A stretch of 64,000 nucleotides of DNA from Brachypterus glaber (GCA_958510825.1 OY294052.1:9321816-9385815); one strand, 5' to 3'. Counted from the stretch's first letter, positions 1 to 12,239 are shown. The notes: generated by a model not told the origin, from the letters alone. Translations and numbers: made by a program.

Positions 1-2006
1 GCGATTGCTTCGTGGGAGCAGTTAGGAAATTTATAGTTTTTGATTTGTGATTTCGTGCGAAAGTAATATACACGCGGAAACGGACCGTACGTGTTGATCG
101 ATTGAATACTGATTAGGTACAGATTATACTATTTTATAATTTATTTTCTGTTTTAAAACCCATTCTAATAAAATCTGCGTACGCCCTTGTCATCCTGCAA
201 TTTGAACGCTGACCTTGGCCAGCTTTTTGAGCTGCTCACGAAGACCAGACTGGACCGGGCGAAAAATAAGAAAGAATAAACAAAAAGTAAAAAAGAAGAA
301 ACAAAAATATCTTCACGTCTGGACTGTATATAGGTCGGTCGGCTGGTTATATAAGCCATGGAGATAGTTTTTTCATCTTTTTTCGCTCAACCACATGCCT
401 CTTCGGCAAAATTGCATCTGCCATGAGCCAGCGCGTGCTTAAAAATATAGGTGAGCAAGTTTTAGTGTTTTTTTCGGAGCTGCCCTATGGGTATACGGTA
501 TAAAATTTAATTATATGCCTCTCAACCACCCTGTTTTAGCTTTTTCACTATTCAACCACATGTTAATATCTCTAAATGTAGACTCACGCCAGAAGAGGAA
601 GTCGTAGATAGGGTTTCACAAGAATCGAGGAATCGAGATTTCTTATCACGCTTTCGAGAACAAATTAAGACAAGAATATAATTTAAAAATTAAATTAAAT
701 TAAAAATCGCGAAAGTCAAGAGTCCTGGAATTGAAACGTTTTGACTATTGATTAATTTTTTTGGCTTTCCATACACCTACCACTTAAAAGTTTTATGGAA
801 CTGAAATAAAGTTTATTGCCTTATGGAAGGAAAACTATATAAATTTATAAATAAATTGCACTGCTCTACTACAGAATTTTCACAATCAATGAGAAAATCC
901 CTACCAAAATGACATAGAGCTGCTATTTCACGCTTTTTGGCCATCACTTATCCCATAAAAAAAATCTGTATCTAGAGCGTACAATTGGTGGAGCCATCTA
1001 GTGTTGCACAAAAGTGATGGTGAGTTCTCTACAAACAAGTTATGGAAATTAAGAATAATATAAACTTTGGTGATGCTTCGAGGCCTGATACTAACGCTGC
1101 AGAATGTCAAGGGTTTTGAACATCAAAATACAATGTTGCTATATTTTTTTTTAAGAAGTTATTCGTTTGGACTATTTGTAGCCTGCAGGTTTAAACTGTA
1201 TGTTTTTATTTGTTTTGTTAGAAAAAAAAATTAAATACCCTTTGTTTAGGAAAATCCTAAATGTTTATGCTTAGTTTGTACTCCTTAAAAAAAAACACAG
1301 TTTAAATAGGTGCAAAGCTAAAATGTTAGTAACTTAACCAACTTTGTCAATTATATGGCCGTCAAATTAAAATTTGACCATTTAGGTTGAAAATAGCTAT
1401 TTTTCAATCAAGAGTTGAACTATTTGCAGTAACTAGAGATTATAAATAGTAGAATATGACATTGTTCATGCTTTTTATTATCTAGAAACCCCTCCTAAAA
1501 AATAAACCATATTTGTGAACCACCCTGTATATGCAAATCGCAAAGGAACGCCCTTTACTGACTTAAGTACGCATATGTTAATATCTCTAAATTATTTTAA
1601 CGATACGTCTGTACTTTTTCGGTTCTAGGAAATATTTTTATCGCCCATGGTAATTTTGAATTCAACATGAAAGAGAGATTAAAATTTTGTTGTCTGTGGT
1701 CGGCCCCCCATTTTTATTTTATTTTTTAAGTTTCAGCTGCTTCTACCTATGTGCAATTTAGACTATGCTATTATTATTATTCTAGCTAATAATTATATTT
1801 TTATCTTTGAATTAAATTTTTTTTAAACTAGAAAACAAAGTTGAGCACATTCACAACTATTTAAACTGACGGCATCATAAATTATTACCCAAACAGTATC
1901 TTATTTTTTATCATATGATATTATCATCCATTTTAACATGGTAATTTGCTATTACCATGGTCATAGTGGTGAAATTGTCTCTATGTTTTGAAGAATTTAG
2001 TAAAGG
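1..2006. other. AT-rich non-coding stretch
   Basis: No gene, RNA or bounded mobile element can be supported here. The open frames are under 65 codons, have no recognisable domain and look like chance frames in AT-rich DNA. Confidence 0.6.
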
Positions 2007-2008
2007 TA

Positions 2009-2186
2009 GGGGAGAGTCTTACAAAACTGGATAGTATAATAAAGCCGGGTACTAACAAATGATAATGGTAGAACACACCAAAGTCATTTAGTAATATATA
2101 AAATTAAATGAATGTTTCCTTCGGTAAAACTGCACTTAATACAGAAAGTTTTTTCAACTGGTACCCGGTTCTGTACGACTCTCCCC
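2009..2186. mobile_element. Short MITE with TA target duplication
   Basis: The 178-bp unit starts GGGGAGAGTCTTACAAAAC and ends with the near-perfect reverse complement (GTACGACTCTCCCC), giving terminal inverted repeats of about 22 bp. Both ends are flanked by TA (2007-2008 and 2187-2188), as in the Tc1/mariner superfamily. A second inner inverted pair (GCCGGGTAC / GTACCCGG) strengthens the fold. There is no coding capacity, so it would depend on a transposase elsewhere. The superfamily rests only on the TA duplication. Confidence 0.65.
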
Positions 2187-3300
2187 TATTTTGAAACATT
2201 GTCCAAAAATATTCTCGAGTTAAGCATATTATAGAGACAGGATGTTGTAGAAAAAGGGTGCCTTTAGTTTGCAATTATATGGTTTATAATCCAAATCAGT
2301 CCAAAACTTATTTTACCTTAGTGGGTGGCGTTTTTTAAATGTTAGTTTATATTTTTCTTTCTGTTCTTATTTGGTCTATATTTGACTATATGTTACCATG
2401 CCATGCCATTTACACTTTAATCAACCATGAGGATGTTTACAAAGAATAAACGAAACTGTCGGTTTAGTTAACAAAGTTTTTGGCGTTGTTTTCTTTTTGG
2501 CCTAACCAATTTTATAACAATTTTTGTGTTATCGTAAATGTGAAAATAATGCTAATGTGCTAAATACCTCTATCTCAAAAAAAGTGACTTTTTTTTTTGT
2601 TTATCTGAACATCAACATAACATTTGCAATATGTAATTAAAACACTGTACAATACTAATTAAATGTATCCAACACTACAGCTTAAAAGTATCTTAAAATT
2701 TTTCATGGAGATAAAGGTATTTAATACGTTGAAAGCCACATTAAATTACTAGTCTGGGGTCACACTGTCCCATAGGACTGCAGGCTTTAGGTTACTATTC
2801 TATAGCATTGGAGCTGTACGATTGCTTTACAATATTACTAGTACATACATACCTCAAAAACAACTCGATAATCTTCCTGAAAAAATAGTCTGTAAAGTCC
2901 AATACACATTGTGTAATAAAATAGTTAATTAAAGTTTGTTCCGGGATGTAAAAGGGGCTGAAATTTTGGCTAAGTATTTATTTTTTATATATCTATAAGC
3001 ATGTAAAGTCTTATTGTTGCAGGCGATTTAGTCCAAAATACGAGACCCTCCTTTGATTTCAATTCTTCTAATTCATTTTTAAACTACCAATCAAGCTGCC
3101 TTGATCCAATTTTTTAATTAGATTCTGCGCAAAGGTTATATCATGGCTTTTATGAGGATATTAAATACATTCTTCAGCCTAACCTATAATTTTAGGTATT
3201 TAATTCGTATTAAAAAAATAATTATCACAATATAAAATAATTCTATTCAAATCTTAAGTGTCAATCAATTATATACTAATTTTCGTTAGCTTTTTCTCTC
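2187..3300. other. AT-rich non-coding stretch with a small inverted repeat
   Basis: No gene seen. A 16-bp inverted pair (TAAATACCTCTATCTC at 2561-2576 against 2708-2723, one mismatch) may be the ends of an old 163-bp fold-back element. Confidence 0.4.
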
Positions 3301-3599
3301 TTCCACTTTTTGCTGGGAGCGAAGCAGGTGCGTTTCTACAAACACGCAAAACGGAGGCTCTTAAAACAGAAGTTCGAGAGGGTTTCACGATGAGCGGGGT
3401 GTATCGGTAAAAAGGTGAGACGTGCGAAAAACGACTGAGCGGGGTCTCATAACGATTTGAGAATGTTTTCTGTATTTAAAAAGCATTTCAAAACGACCCT
3501 TATATTGCTCCATTTCGATTTTTCGGCGGCTGAAAATGCGAGAATGAGATGAAGAGAAAGGCGGGACTTAAAAATATTCTGCACCGTCGCCGAGTTTTC

Positions 3600-3675
3600 T
3601 TAATAACTTTTAAACGAAACGTCGGAGAGGAGGGGTTGGGGGGGGGCCCCCCGGCCGGAGGCCGGGGGGTTCCCC
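3600..3675. repeat. GC-rich hairpin in AT-rich DNA
   Basis: Positions 3647-3656 (CCCCCCGGCC) and 3660-3669 (GGCCGGGGGG) form a perfect 10-bp stem with a 3-base GGA loop, preceded by a long G run. It sits inside a block (about 3300-4640) of higher GC than its surroundings that I cannot assign to a known element. Confidence 0.6.
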
Positions 3676-4799
3676 TAGATTTTTAAATTTCCGATCCGCC
3701 TGTCCAGGTCCCGAGTCCCTAGGATTTATATTAAACGAGATAAATATTTTTTAAGTTCAAAATTTGTCCAAAAAGTAAGGCTAGAATTTCGACCTATCAG
3801 AAAGCTCGCAGAGAAATTTGCAAATTGTCAGGCGATTTTCTGAGATTTCATTTAACGATACCTTCATTTTCAAATAGGTAGAACTGGCCCAAAATTTCCA
3901 ATTTCGGGGGGTTTTTTGCACAAAATCGCTTCCTCATTTATCGATCTACATGTGCGTTCTAAAATTTCCCGGGACAAATCCCTTTTATTCCCGGCAACTG
4001 TGAAAATGTAAAAAAATGCACGTGAGGAGCAACGTACTGATATCTGGGGTTGACAAACGATGCTACCTTCAAATTAGGCTCTAGGCGGGATTTTCCACCA
4101 GAAATCGAAACTACACGACAAGACGAAGAGATTGATGTGTCACAAGTCTGGGTTCGATAAACAATAAGGGCGTAAGCGACATAGCATCATTTTGTCTGAG
4201 CTGCAAGGAGAAGGCCATTTCAGGGTACACCTTTTGATGCTATCGTTAATAACTTTTTGAAAACATAATTTTTCCGTATGAAACCTATACCAAATTAACC
4301 AGAATACTTCAACGGTTCCATTTTATACCCGATACCCCAGTTCTGAACTAAAATTAAGGTGCTGGGGGTGCCAAAAGAACCGGGTGAAGCGGTCTAAAAT
4401 TGAGAAAATTACAACATAAAAATCATGTTAGCCAGGCTCTACGTTCGAAAACCCGCGATCCTGTTGAACTGCTACCGGGTGGCTCTTTTTCGGTGAAAGA
4501 TATATATATATACAGGCTGGCTATTTCTAAGAGGAATCACATTTTTTTTTTTCACTTTTTAACGACAAGGCCTATCGACTTGAAACTTCAAATATAAGCT
4601 AATTGGACCTTTTTGGACAGGTTTGACGTAAAAAAGTACTAGCTTTGAAGTCCAAAAAAAAAATTTATTTTTTTTTGTTTCTTTAATAACTTTTCACTGA
4701 ATTGACATAGAGACTTGAAATTTGAAATATAAGCTTAGGGTGACTATTCAAACATGACACATACATAAAATTACCAAAAAATACTAGCCTTGAAGTCCA

Positions 4800-5230
4800 A
4801 AACAGGCATTTCATGATTTTCGTTTGTTTTTCTAATAACTTTTGACGGGATTGACTTAGACAGTTGAAATTTGGTATGTAGGGACATAATGACAATTGAA
4901 AATCGACGAAACCAAAAAACAAAATGGCCGACCTGTCAAAGTGACATTTTTCGAACGCAGAGTCGTAGAAACTTGAAATTCGGTGTGCAGGGGTATAATG
5001 AGAAACAAAAATCGACAAAACCAACAAACAAGATGGCCGACCTGTCAAAGTGACATTTTTCGAACGCAGAGTCGTAGAAGCTTGAAATTTGGTATGTAGG
5101 GACACAATGACTAACAAAAATCAACAAAACCAAAAAACAAGATGGCCGATCTATATATTGCCATAACTTTTGAACGGGAGGTCGTAGCAACTTGAAATTT
5201 GGTATGCAAGTACTTGATAACAATAAAAAA
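4800..5230. repeat. Tandem repeat, about 109-bp period
   Basis: The segment GATGGCCGACCTGTCAAAG and its surroundings recur at 4923, 5032 and 5141 (period 109 bp), each followed by 'TTTTGAACG...GTCGTAGAA-CTTGAAATT' and 'GGTATG-AGG'. More diverged units extend upstream to about 4640. Two units of the same family lie at 27950-28140. The 60-144 codon frames across this region repeat the same words and come from the tandem array, not from genes. Confidence 0.8.
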
Positions 5231-5284
5231 CCGACAAAACAATAAAAATTACATATACGCGTTATTAAGAAATTATTTTTAAGT

Positions 5285-5370
5285 GCAAAAAAAAATAAAA
5301 AAAAATAAAAAAAAATTTAAAAAATTTAAAAAAAATTTTAAAAAAAATATAAAGTTAAAAAAAAATATTC
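5285..5370. repeat. A-rich simple sequence
   Basis: Runs of A broken by single T residues, adjoining the right end of the 109-bp array. Confidence 0.8.
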
Positions 5371-6530
5371 TGAAAGTGAACCAAGTGAAAACACGGATTT
5401 ACTAGTTTATATACTAATATGATTAAAATTATACTGTTACTGTTTTAGGACAATATAAATTGACACACATTACCTAGATAATTTCACTTTAAATACCATC
5501 TTGATAAAAAAAATCCATTATAGGTACTTTAAATTCAATCGTGAAAATTTTTTATTATTATTTTGTAATGTTTATATTACTTCTCTAAGGATCGTGTTTA
5601 AAAAATAAGAAATTCCTACTAAATCGGACGCCCACAGTGGCCCATCGGCATAATAAAACAATCAAATTAAATATATATATACATATATATATATGTACAA
5701 GTAACAGATCATTTACCATTTACTGTACTCCTACACATGTAAATTGTAAAAAAGTAATAAATAAATAATGTTTTGTTGGTCAAATGTATTATTTCGAGTT
5801 AAGTACTTAATATTTAAAATTAAAGCCCACATTTTTTTTGTATATAATTACAAAACAAGCACAAATTTCCATACTTTAAGCATAGAATTCTCATCCTTTG
5901 AACTTGTACACGAAGAAAACTCTTTTAGCAAAATTACTAAAAATACAGTCCTACATCGAGTTTGCTTTTTGGGAGTTTATACTTGTTTCGTAAAAATCTG
6001 ATTTTTTGCATACGGCCATTTTTGACGTTGCTTATTTTAAATATAATAATGAAAAATCTAAAATAAAATCTGCGACATTTTGTTTTAATTTCGTAAGTAT
6101 AAAGGGAGTTTTTGATAACCTAAATTCAAAATGGCAAACTAAAAATAGTGTATCGATTGTCAAATTTAAACGGAATTGAGCATCAGCTATTTTAAATTTT
6201 TAATAATGGTTTTAGCAAACTTAAAAACCCCTAAATACCTTCTTTTTTCAAACCCTATTTGAATTCATGAAATTTTTCCAACTACTTTTACGAAAATAAG
6301 ACCTAATAGCAAATTGTGGCGGCAAAAAAGACTTCTCTGGTCCATGAAGCGGTAGTTTGTAAACGTGACGTCATAGGAATAAACTGAAAAAAAATAACAC
6401 TACGCGTTTATATAAGATCACTAAACGCCGTTACCTTTTCTAGACCGGTGGAAAATTGAGGAAGTTTATAAAATAAGATGTCAAATTGACTTTACTTTTC
6501 CTGTATTTTTAGACCATTTCCTTTTGTTTC
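5370..6530. other. AT-rich non-coding stretch
   Basis: No gene or bounded element recognised. A short alternating AT/AC tract lies at about 5670-5695. Confidence 0.5.
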
Positions 6531-6531
6531 C

Positions 6532-6774
6532 ATCAAAAACAAACTTCTTCTTTACAACCAAACCCTAAAGCCGGTACTCCTCTACGGAGCCCTAGCCTGG
6601 AACAAAATCACCCTTAACAAAAAGCTCTCAGCCAAACTTCAGGCCTTCCAAAATAAGGCACTCAGAATATGCCTCGATACCACCTGGTTCATGAGGAACA
6701 ACCAAATACACAGAGATCTCGACATGCCCCTCCTAAAAACGGAAATCATCCCTTACATCCCATCTTTTATATAA
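6532..6774 (+). pseudogene. LINE reverse transcriptase C-terminus, Jockey-like, 5'-truncated
   Basis: Read from 6532 the frame is open for 80 codons to TAA at 6772-6774. It encodes a typical post-catalytic region of Jockey/R1-type reverse transcriptases: LLLYNQTLKPVLLYGALAW, then LQAFQNKALRICL, then WFMRNNQIHRDLDMPLL. The Y-G-x-x-x-W, Q-N-K-x-L-R and N-x-x-I-H-x-D-L motifs mark this domain. No fingers, palm or endonuclease lie upstream, so it is a dead 5'-truncated insertion, probably with 3' UTR up to about 6985. Local GC content is visibly higher than the flanks. The exact clade is uncertain. Confidence 0.8.
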
Positions 6775-7483
6775 GACAATTTAGATCACCCAAACCCTCA
6801 TCTCAAACTTTCTAGATTACGATCACAAAATCCACTACACCCACAAAAAGATCAAAAACCTCCTCAACCAGTAATGGCACCCACCAATTCATGACAGGTG
6901 CATTCCCAGCATCAGTGAGCTAGTCTCACTCCTTCCCCACCTCCCTCCCCTCCCTATTCCATCCCTCCTCATCCCTGACTTATCGTAATAGAATTTATCA
7001 AATCATTAATAAGTTATAAGGTTTACATACAGACACACATTTTTTTAACACCCTTTTTTTCACATTTTCTCGACGTTTCATGACATTTTTAAGCTGAAAA
7101 TGCAAATAATATTTTTTTGATTTTTCGGTCGATTTTAAAAACAGCAATCCATTGTAATGAAATGAAATTTTTTGTAGCGTAAAAATTAATTTTGACCCTT
7201 GTCAATGACATATTTGTCTTTTCGAAGAATAAAGCGCTGTCCATTATAAGGATAAAGAGGAGCTACCAAATTCCAAAACTTCTGTTGGACAGAAAAGATG
7301 GAACAAAAAAATATTGCATTGCTATTTAACCCTCAGATACAGACGCTTTATTATAGAAACTTTACTATAGACGCGGTGTAAAAATTACGTCTACTTTTAG
7401 TAAAGTTAAATACAATTTTCAAGAGACGACATGTTTATGAGTTAATTCGTTTCTTTAAACCTTTTTATTTATTTATATGCGTA

Positions 7484-7767
7484 ATAATCATCATCATCAT
7501 CATGGCTTTACATTCCCGAGAGAAGTGGTAGCCGATTAGGCTTATTTGACCATGCTTTAAGGATGGTCATTCTTCATTTTTTTATTGATACTTCTTTTTT
7601 AGTTATTGGTTTTGGCTTTATTCTACTAATTTCCTTCACTCCTTTCGATCTCTAATTTGTTGTCTCCAGTTTTCCACTCTTAAGTCGCTTATATTTTTTA
7701 TCACTTATTCCTCCCATCTAAATGTTGGTCTTCTATGTCGTTCTGGTTTCCACTCTGTCAACCTACG
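7484..7767 (-). pseudogene. Decayed LINE C-terminus with (ATG)n tail
   Basis: On the minus strand 7767-7612 reads RRPTFRWEE, a stop, VIKNISDLRVENWRQQI, RDRKE, a stop, RKLVE, a stop. This matches the conserved C-terminal end of many insect LINE reverse transcriptases (R-P-x-x-R-W-x-D, then N-W-x-x-x-A-x-D-R-x-x-W-R). At least three in-frame stops show it is dead. About 110 bp further downstream on the same strand is a (GAT)n tract (plus-strand CATCATCAT at about 7488-7503), the usual kind of LINE 3' tail. It is probably RTE-like, but the clade is a guess. Confidence 0.7.
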
Positions 7768-7789
7768 TACCGTCATTTCGGAATAATAC

Positions 7790-8855
7790 ATAATACTAAA
7801 ATAAACTTTTTTATTCTGTAATTTTTATAGCATATTATATTTTATTTTTTTATTTTACCGCTTATTTTTACGCTGTCTTCTATTAAATGGATACGTAAAA
7901 AATCGCTGAAGAACTTAACGACTTCTTAGTTGGGATATAGGGCTTAAAATGAATGTGTAATAGGTACTGATACGTGCAAAGGAGAAGTTTGGAGAAATCA
8001 CTAGGTCCATACTTCCTCGTCGTAAAATCTACGCCCTGTCTGTTACTAAGGGTTAATGAAAGTCGCTGGGTTAGATATAATCAGGTAATTTAAGAAGGTA
8101 AATTAACACAAAATAAAAATATAAAAGGTTTATAAAAAATGCATTAGAGCAATCAGGCGGTACCTATTCAATAGAAAAGATAAAATTCTTTCCTCTAAAG
8201 TTAAAGGAAACAAATTTTTGGGCAATAAGTTGTAATTCTTTGTTGTAGTTACGTTAAAACGATAAGACCCAGATTAATAAATGCTTGGTTGAATTCTAAA
8301 AGAATAGCAAAATCTAGTCATAAGAGAAGACATAATATGTCATAATCTTTGTACTGTTTATTATTCCAATGGATCATTTAAAAAGATTCTTTTATGTCTG
8401 ACAGGCTGTCTTTGTTTAATTCTGACGTTAGGTGAAACAAATGTTTTTTTCGCGTTGTCAAAGTTGCCATAACTGATAAAAAAGTTATGGCAAAATTAGG
8501 CACTGCCCCTAAGGGAGAAGCTCGAGGAAAAAACAAGCCGTGAATATATGTAATACTACGCATTCCATTATATATTATTCACAGTAAATAGTATATTACA
8601 TTTTTCGAATACTTAAAAAAAAATACATTTTTTTTAAAAAGATTTTTTTTGAAAAAGGAAAAAATTTTGAAAAAAAAATTAAATAAACTTTTCAAAAAAA
8701 CTTAAAAAAAGAATAAAAATTTTAATTTGTTTTTATTAAATGTTCTTTTTTTAAGAAAGAAAAAATTTAAAAAAAAAATCAAAAAATTCAAAATTTTTCA
8801 ATTTTTTTAATTTTCTCTTGATAGATTTGATTCTTACAATAAAAGTAATTTTTTC
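7790..8855. other. AT-rich non-coding stretch with A/T homopolymer runs
   Basis: No gene seen. 8600-8850 is mostly runs of A and T. The words ATATGTAAT-CTACGCATTCC at about 8546 also occur at 17757, at the left side of another repeat. Confidence 0.5.
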
Positions 8856-8859
8856 TAAC

Positions 8860-9030
8860 AAAATTACGTTAATCGGAATTTTCTTTCAGCTTTTTTCATT
8901 TTTTTTTTAAGTTTAACCCCCATAACTTTTTTTTATTTTTGGGGGGATTACTTTCAAAAACAATAGGGATATTCGCCTCGTAGAACTAAAAATTCAAATC
9001 GATCGGATTATTCGTTCTTGAGTTCACAGT
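8860..9030. repeat. Dispersed repeat, copy 1
   Basis: The block CGTTAATCGGAA-TTTCTTTCAG, then CCCATAA-TTTTT, ATTACTTTC, AATAGGGAT and CGATCGGATTATTC recurs in the same order and orientation at about 48585-48752. Neither copy codes and no ends can be fixed. Confidence 0.7.
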
Positions 9031-10080
9031 TTTATTACGATGTGGCGCAAACGTTTTGTTTTGTTTTAATAACTTTAATTATTTTAGATATTTAAATGCA
9101 CGGAATTAACATCTGCGCGGCATTCGCCCTCTTTGCTCTACATTCCCATTATAATAAGATGACATCTGCGACTTAGTTTTTGTTTTTACACAAACAAAAT
9201 GCAAAAATATCACTAATTATCCTATGAATTGATATAATATTCAAGGCAACGTTAATAATAATTATAATTTATGACCTGCTCTGGGACATAAAACATTTAA
9301 AAATAATAAAATTACAAGTCGAATATATATTTTTTAATTGACAGTCCCAAATTTGATAGCTACTTATGTGACTTACTATAAAAACTGGGTGAAATCTAAA
9401 CCTATTACAATAATTTAAAACAAGTTTTGAATCAGAAGCGTACAAGATCAAGTAAAACAATTTAAACAAAACCATCTTTGAAAAATCTGGTCAAATTCAC
9501 ACGTTATTTATTTCAATTAATGAATTTTTATTAGTGAAAGGTATACGAAAAAAGTATATAAAAAATATTTTGGATTAAACATATTCGAGTACCTTCATTG
9601 ACAATTTAAAACTGTTAAACATATAAAGAGGATATATTAAAAAACAAGAAATAAAAATGGATAAAAATATAAAATGAATAATCATATAAATAGGTCTGGG
9701 TGTAGCCTTCTTGGCACCTGAATTCAGTGCATCGAATTCGCCATCTTTTATGATGTGCCTCGTGTATTTTTGTTTTGCCATCTTTTATGATGTGCCTAGG
9801 TTATTTTTATATTAATGTATTATGTACAAGTGAACCCTATATTTATGGTTATTAATCGTGTGAACTGTTGAATTTTAAATAATAATGGACGTTTGAAGAA
9901 AATTTTTTTTGGGAGTTTTTAATGATAACTTTTTATATTAGCGTGGAAATTACTACAGTAGTAATTTATCAGTGATAGTGCGCAAGTCAGGATACATATC
10001 CGATTAATACTTGCGCACTGGAAACCTCATAATTATATAGAGAAACCCTGGTTAATTGTTCGGAAGGTAAAGACCAAATA
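9031..10080. other. AT-rich non-coding stretch
   Basis: No gene seen. A short direct repeat (GCCATCTTTTATGATGTGCC at about 9740 and 9777) and a hairpin with an 11-bp stem (AGTGCGCAAGT / ACTTGCGCACT, about 9978-10019) are the only structures noticed. Confidence 0.5.
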
Positions 10081-10081
10081 A

Positions 10082-10083
<2 letters not shown>

Positions 10084-10143
<60 letters not shown>
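10084..10143. repeat. (AG)n microsatellite
   Basis: About 30 perfect AG units. The 'SLSLSL' frames on the minus strand here are translations of this tract. Confidence 0.98.
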
Positions 10144-10145
<2 letters not shown>

Positions 10146-10261
10146 GGTTAGCTCGTTGAGTTTTTCGAACTTCTTGCCCAAACCGGCCTACCAATAAAAC
10201 ACAGAAAAAAAAACTAAACAAAGCAATAACTGATCAAGTGAACCTAGGTCTAGGTGTAGAA

Positions 10262-11221
10262 TAGGGCATTGCAGAGTAACACTTTTTTTTAAGTTTTAAT
10301 ATGCAACCCCCACCCCCCCTATGTTGTTTCAATTGAAATACTATGCTAATACCAAATTTCAGGTTACTTGAACATTTTTGATCCCCGCCCAACTTCGTTT
10401 ACTAATTCAACACAAACGCAGGCAAACGAAAAAAAAAAGGTCTTGTCCACCAGATGTGACTAACATTTCTATACGTTTTTGGGGTATCTGGATCCGAATC
10501 TGTGGTTGGTTTGGCTCGGTCAGATAGCATTTTGTTCCTAACCTCAAAAAAGTGATAACATTTTTAAAGTTATTAACGAAATGCGATCTGACAGAGTCAA
10601 ACCCGGATGCAGATCAGTTGAAACAGTTGAGTTTAGGAACTAAATGCGAAGTGATCGAGTCAAATCAACCCCAGGTTAGGATTCAGCGACCCCAAAAACG
10701 TATAGAAATGTTTGTCTCGTCTGGTGGACAAGAACTTTTTTTTCGTGGTCCAATGCACAGGCACACTAAAATAAAAAGGTCTTGTCCACCAGACGAGATA
10801 AACATTTCTATACGTTTTTGGGGTCGCTGAATCGGCACCTGGGGTTGGTTTGACTCGGTTAGTTCGCATTTCGTTCCTAAACTCAAAAAAGTGTTTCAGC
10901 TTTCATTACTTTTTGAGGTTAAAAACGAAATGCGATCTGACCGAACCAAACCAATCCCGGATTGGGATACAGCGACCCCAAAATCATATAGAAATGTTTG
11001 TCTAGTCTGGTGGCCAAGGCCTTTTTATTTTCGTGTGCCTATCCACCAGACGAGACAAACATTTCTATACGTTTTTGGGGTCGCTGAATCCGAACCTGGG
11101 GTTGGTTTGACTCGGTCAGTTCGCATTTCATTCCTCCTAAACTCAAAAAAGTGATGAAAAGTGTTTCAACTTTCCTTAATTTTTTGAAATGGGATCTGAC
11201 TGAGTTTTTTGCAATGCCCTA
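10262..11221. mobile_element. Non-autonomous hAT-like element built of alternating inverted modules
   Basis: The ends are TAGGGCATTGCA at 10262-10273 and its exact reverse complement TGCAATGCCCTA at 11210-11221. They are flanked by an exact 8-bp direct repeat GTGTAGAA (10254-10261 and 11222-11229), the target duplication length of hAT transposons. The interior is a run of about five ~130-bp modules in alternating orientation, each containing 'TCTTGTCCACCAGA', 'CATTTCTATACGTTTTTGGG', 'GGTTGGTTTGACTCGGT' and 'CATTTCGTTCCTAA' or the reverse complement. No transposase is encoded. The 70-92 codon frames inside are translations of the modules. Confidence 0.85.
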
Positions 11222-11687
11222 GTGTAGAATCTATGCTGTAGTTAACCCAGATACAGTATTATTCACATACTTGCTTTAAACTTAGTTTAGATGGTCTAAG
11301 ATCTCATATTCTAAGAGGGGTAATTTCGTTTATTAAAGGTACATATATAAAACAAGGTTTAAGCTCATCTAAATACAAACCAAATAATTCTACAAAAATT
11401 TTCTCGTAAATGTTTGAGTACACTTTTAATTCAAAATTTTTATTTTAGTTTTATCTTATTTTTATTAAATATACTTTTTTTGTCCTTGTTATCAAAAATT
11501 AACTTGATCCTTTAAAGCATTATAATTTTTCAGTATTTCATTTTATACTGCCTAATTGCAGTATGTTGATTACTTTAAAAAAATATAATAAGAATATTGC
11601 AGAACTGATGATTTATAGAAGATATTCAAGAATACGATTTGCGGTTATAAATGAACATGCTATTTTGTTCAAACCATATTCCAAGAA

Positions 11688-12239
11688 ATGGCAGCCATCT
11701 AATTATATTCAGTGGTACTGAATATAACATAGGCGTATCTATTATAACTAAAGCTACTTACCATTCTTACTGAGAACTCAGAATATAATCAGTTAACTGT
11801 CAAATCTAACCAATCAGGAAGTCTTAAACTGACATTTAACTGAGAATAACCTATGTTCTTAGCTAAATGGTAAGTAGCTATAAGCTAATATCTGGTTTTA
11901 CACCGGTGGTTTATAATTTACAAGTAATCAGATCTAAACCATGTTTAAACACACAGTTCCTTTTGAACCACTGTGGGCTAGGGAAGTACCTGTTTCCATT
12001 TTCTAAGACAATGCAAGGCAAGGTAAAACAGGAAAAACCAGAAAATCCTCAGAGAACCTTTATAAGAAGATTCGATATGTTCAGAAAAGAGCCAGGGTAG
12101 TGCCTTGACTGAGGAGGAGTTTGATGAAGAGATTATTTTTAGAATAAAATTACATTTTATTTTCAATATACTTTGATACATCATCCCCTATGGTACGCCT
12201 ATGATGGCAGCCATCTAATTATATCCAATGGTACTGAAT
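11688..12239. mobile_element. Inverted-repeat element between 36-bp direct repeats
   Basis: A unit bounded by CATAGGCGTA (11728-11737) and TACGCCTATG (12194-12203) is flanked by a 36-bp direct repeat starting ATGGCAGCCATCTAATTATA (11688-11723 and 12204-12239, two mismatches). Inside, 11746-11880 is a second palindrome (AGCTACTTACCATT / AATGGTAAGTAGCT, and CAGTTAACTGTCA / TGACATTTAACTG). It looks like a MITE, but the flanking repeat is longer than a normal target duplication. Confidence 0.55.

Noticed and set aside
3605..3635. CGAAACGTCGG, which looks like the 3' half of a hammerhead core
   Set aside because: No CTGANGA or helix II precedes it, so no hammerhead can fold.
4683..5223. Overlapping 95- and 144-codon frames on the minus strand
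   Set aside because: They translate the 109-bp tandem repeat; the peptide words repeat with the DNA period and no domain is present.
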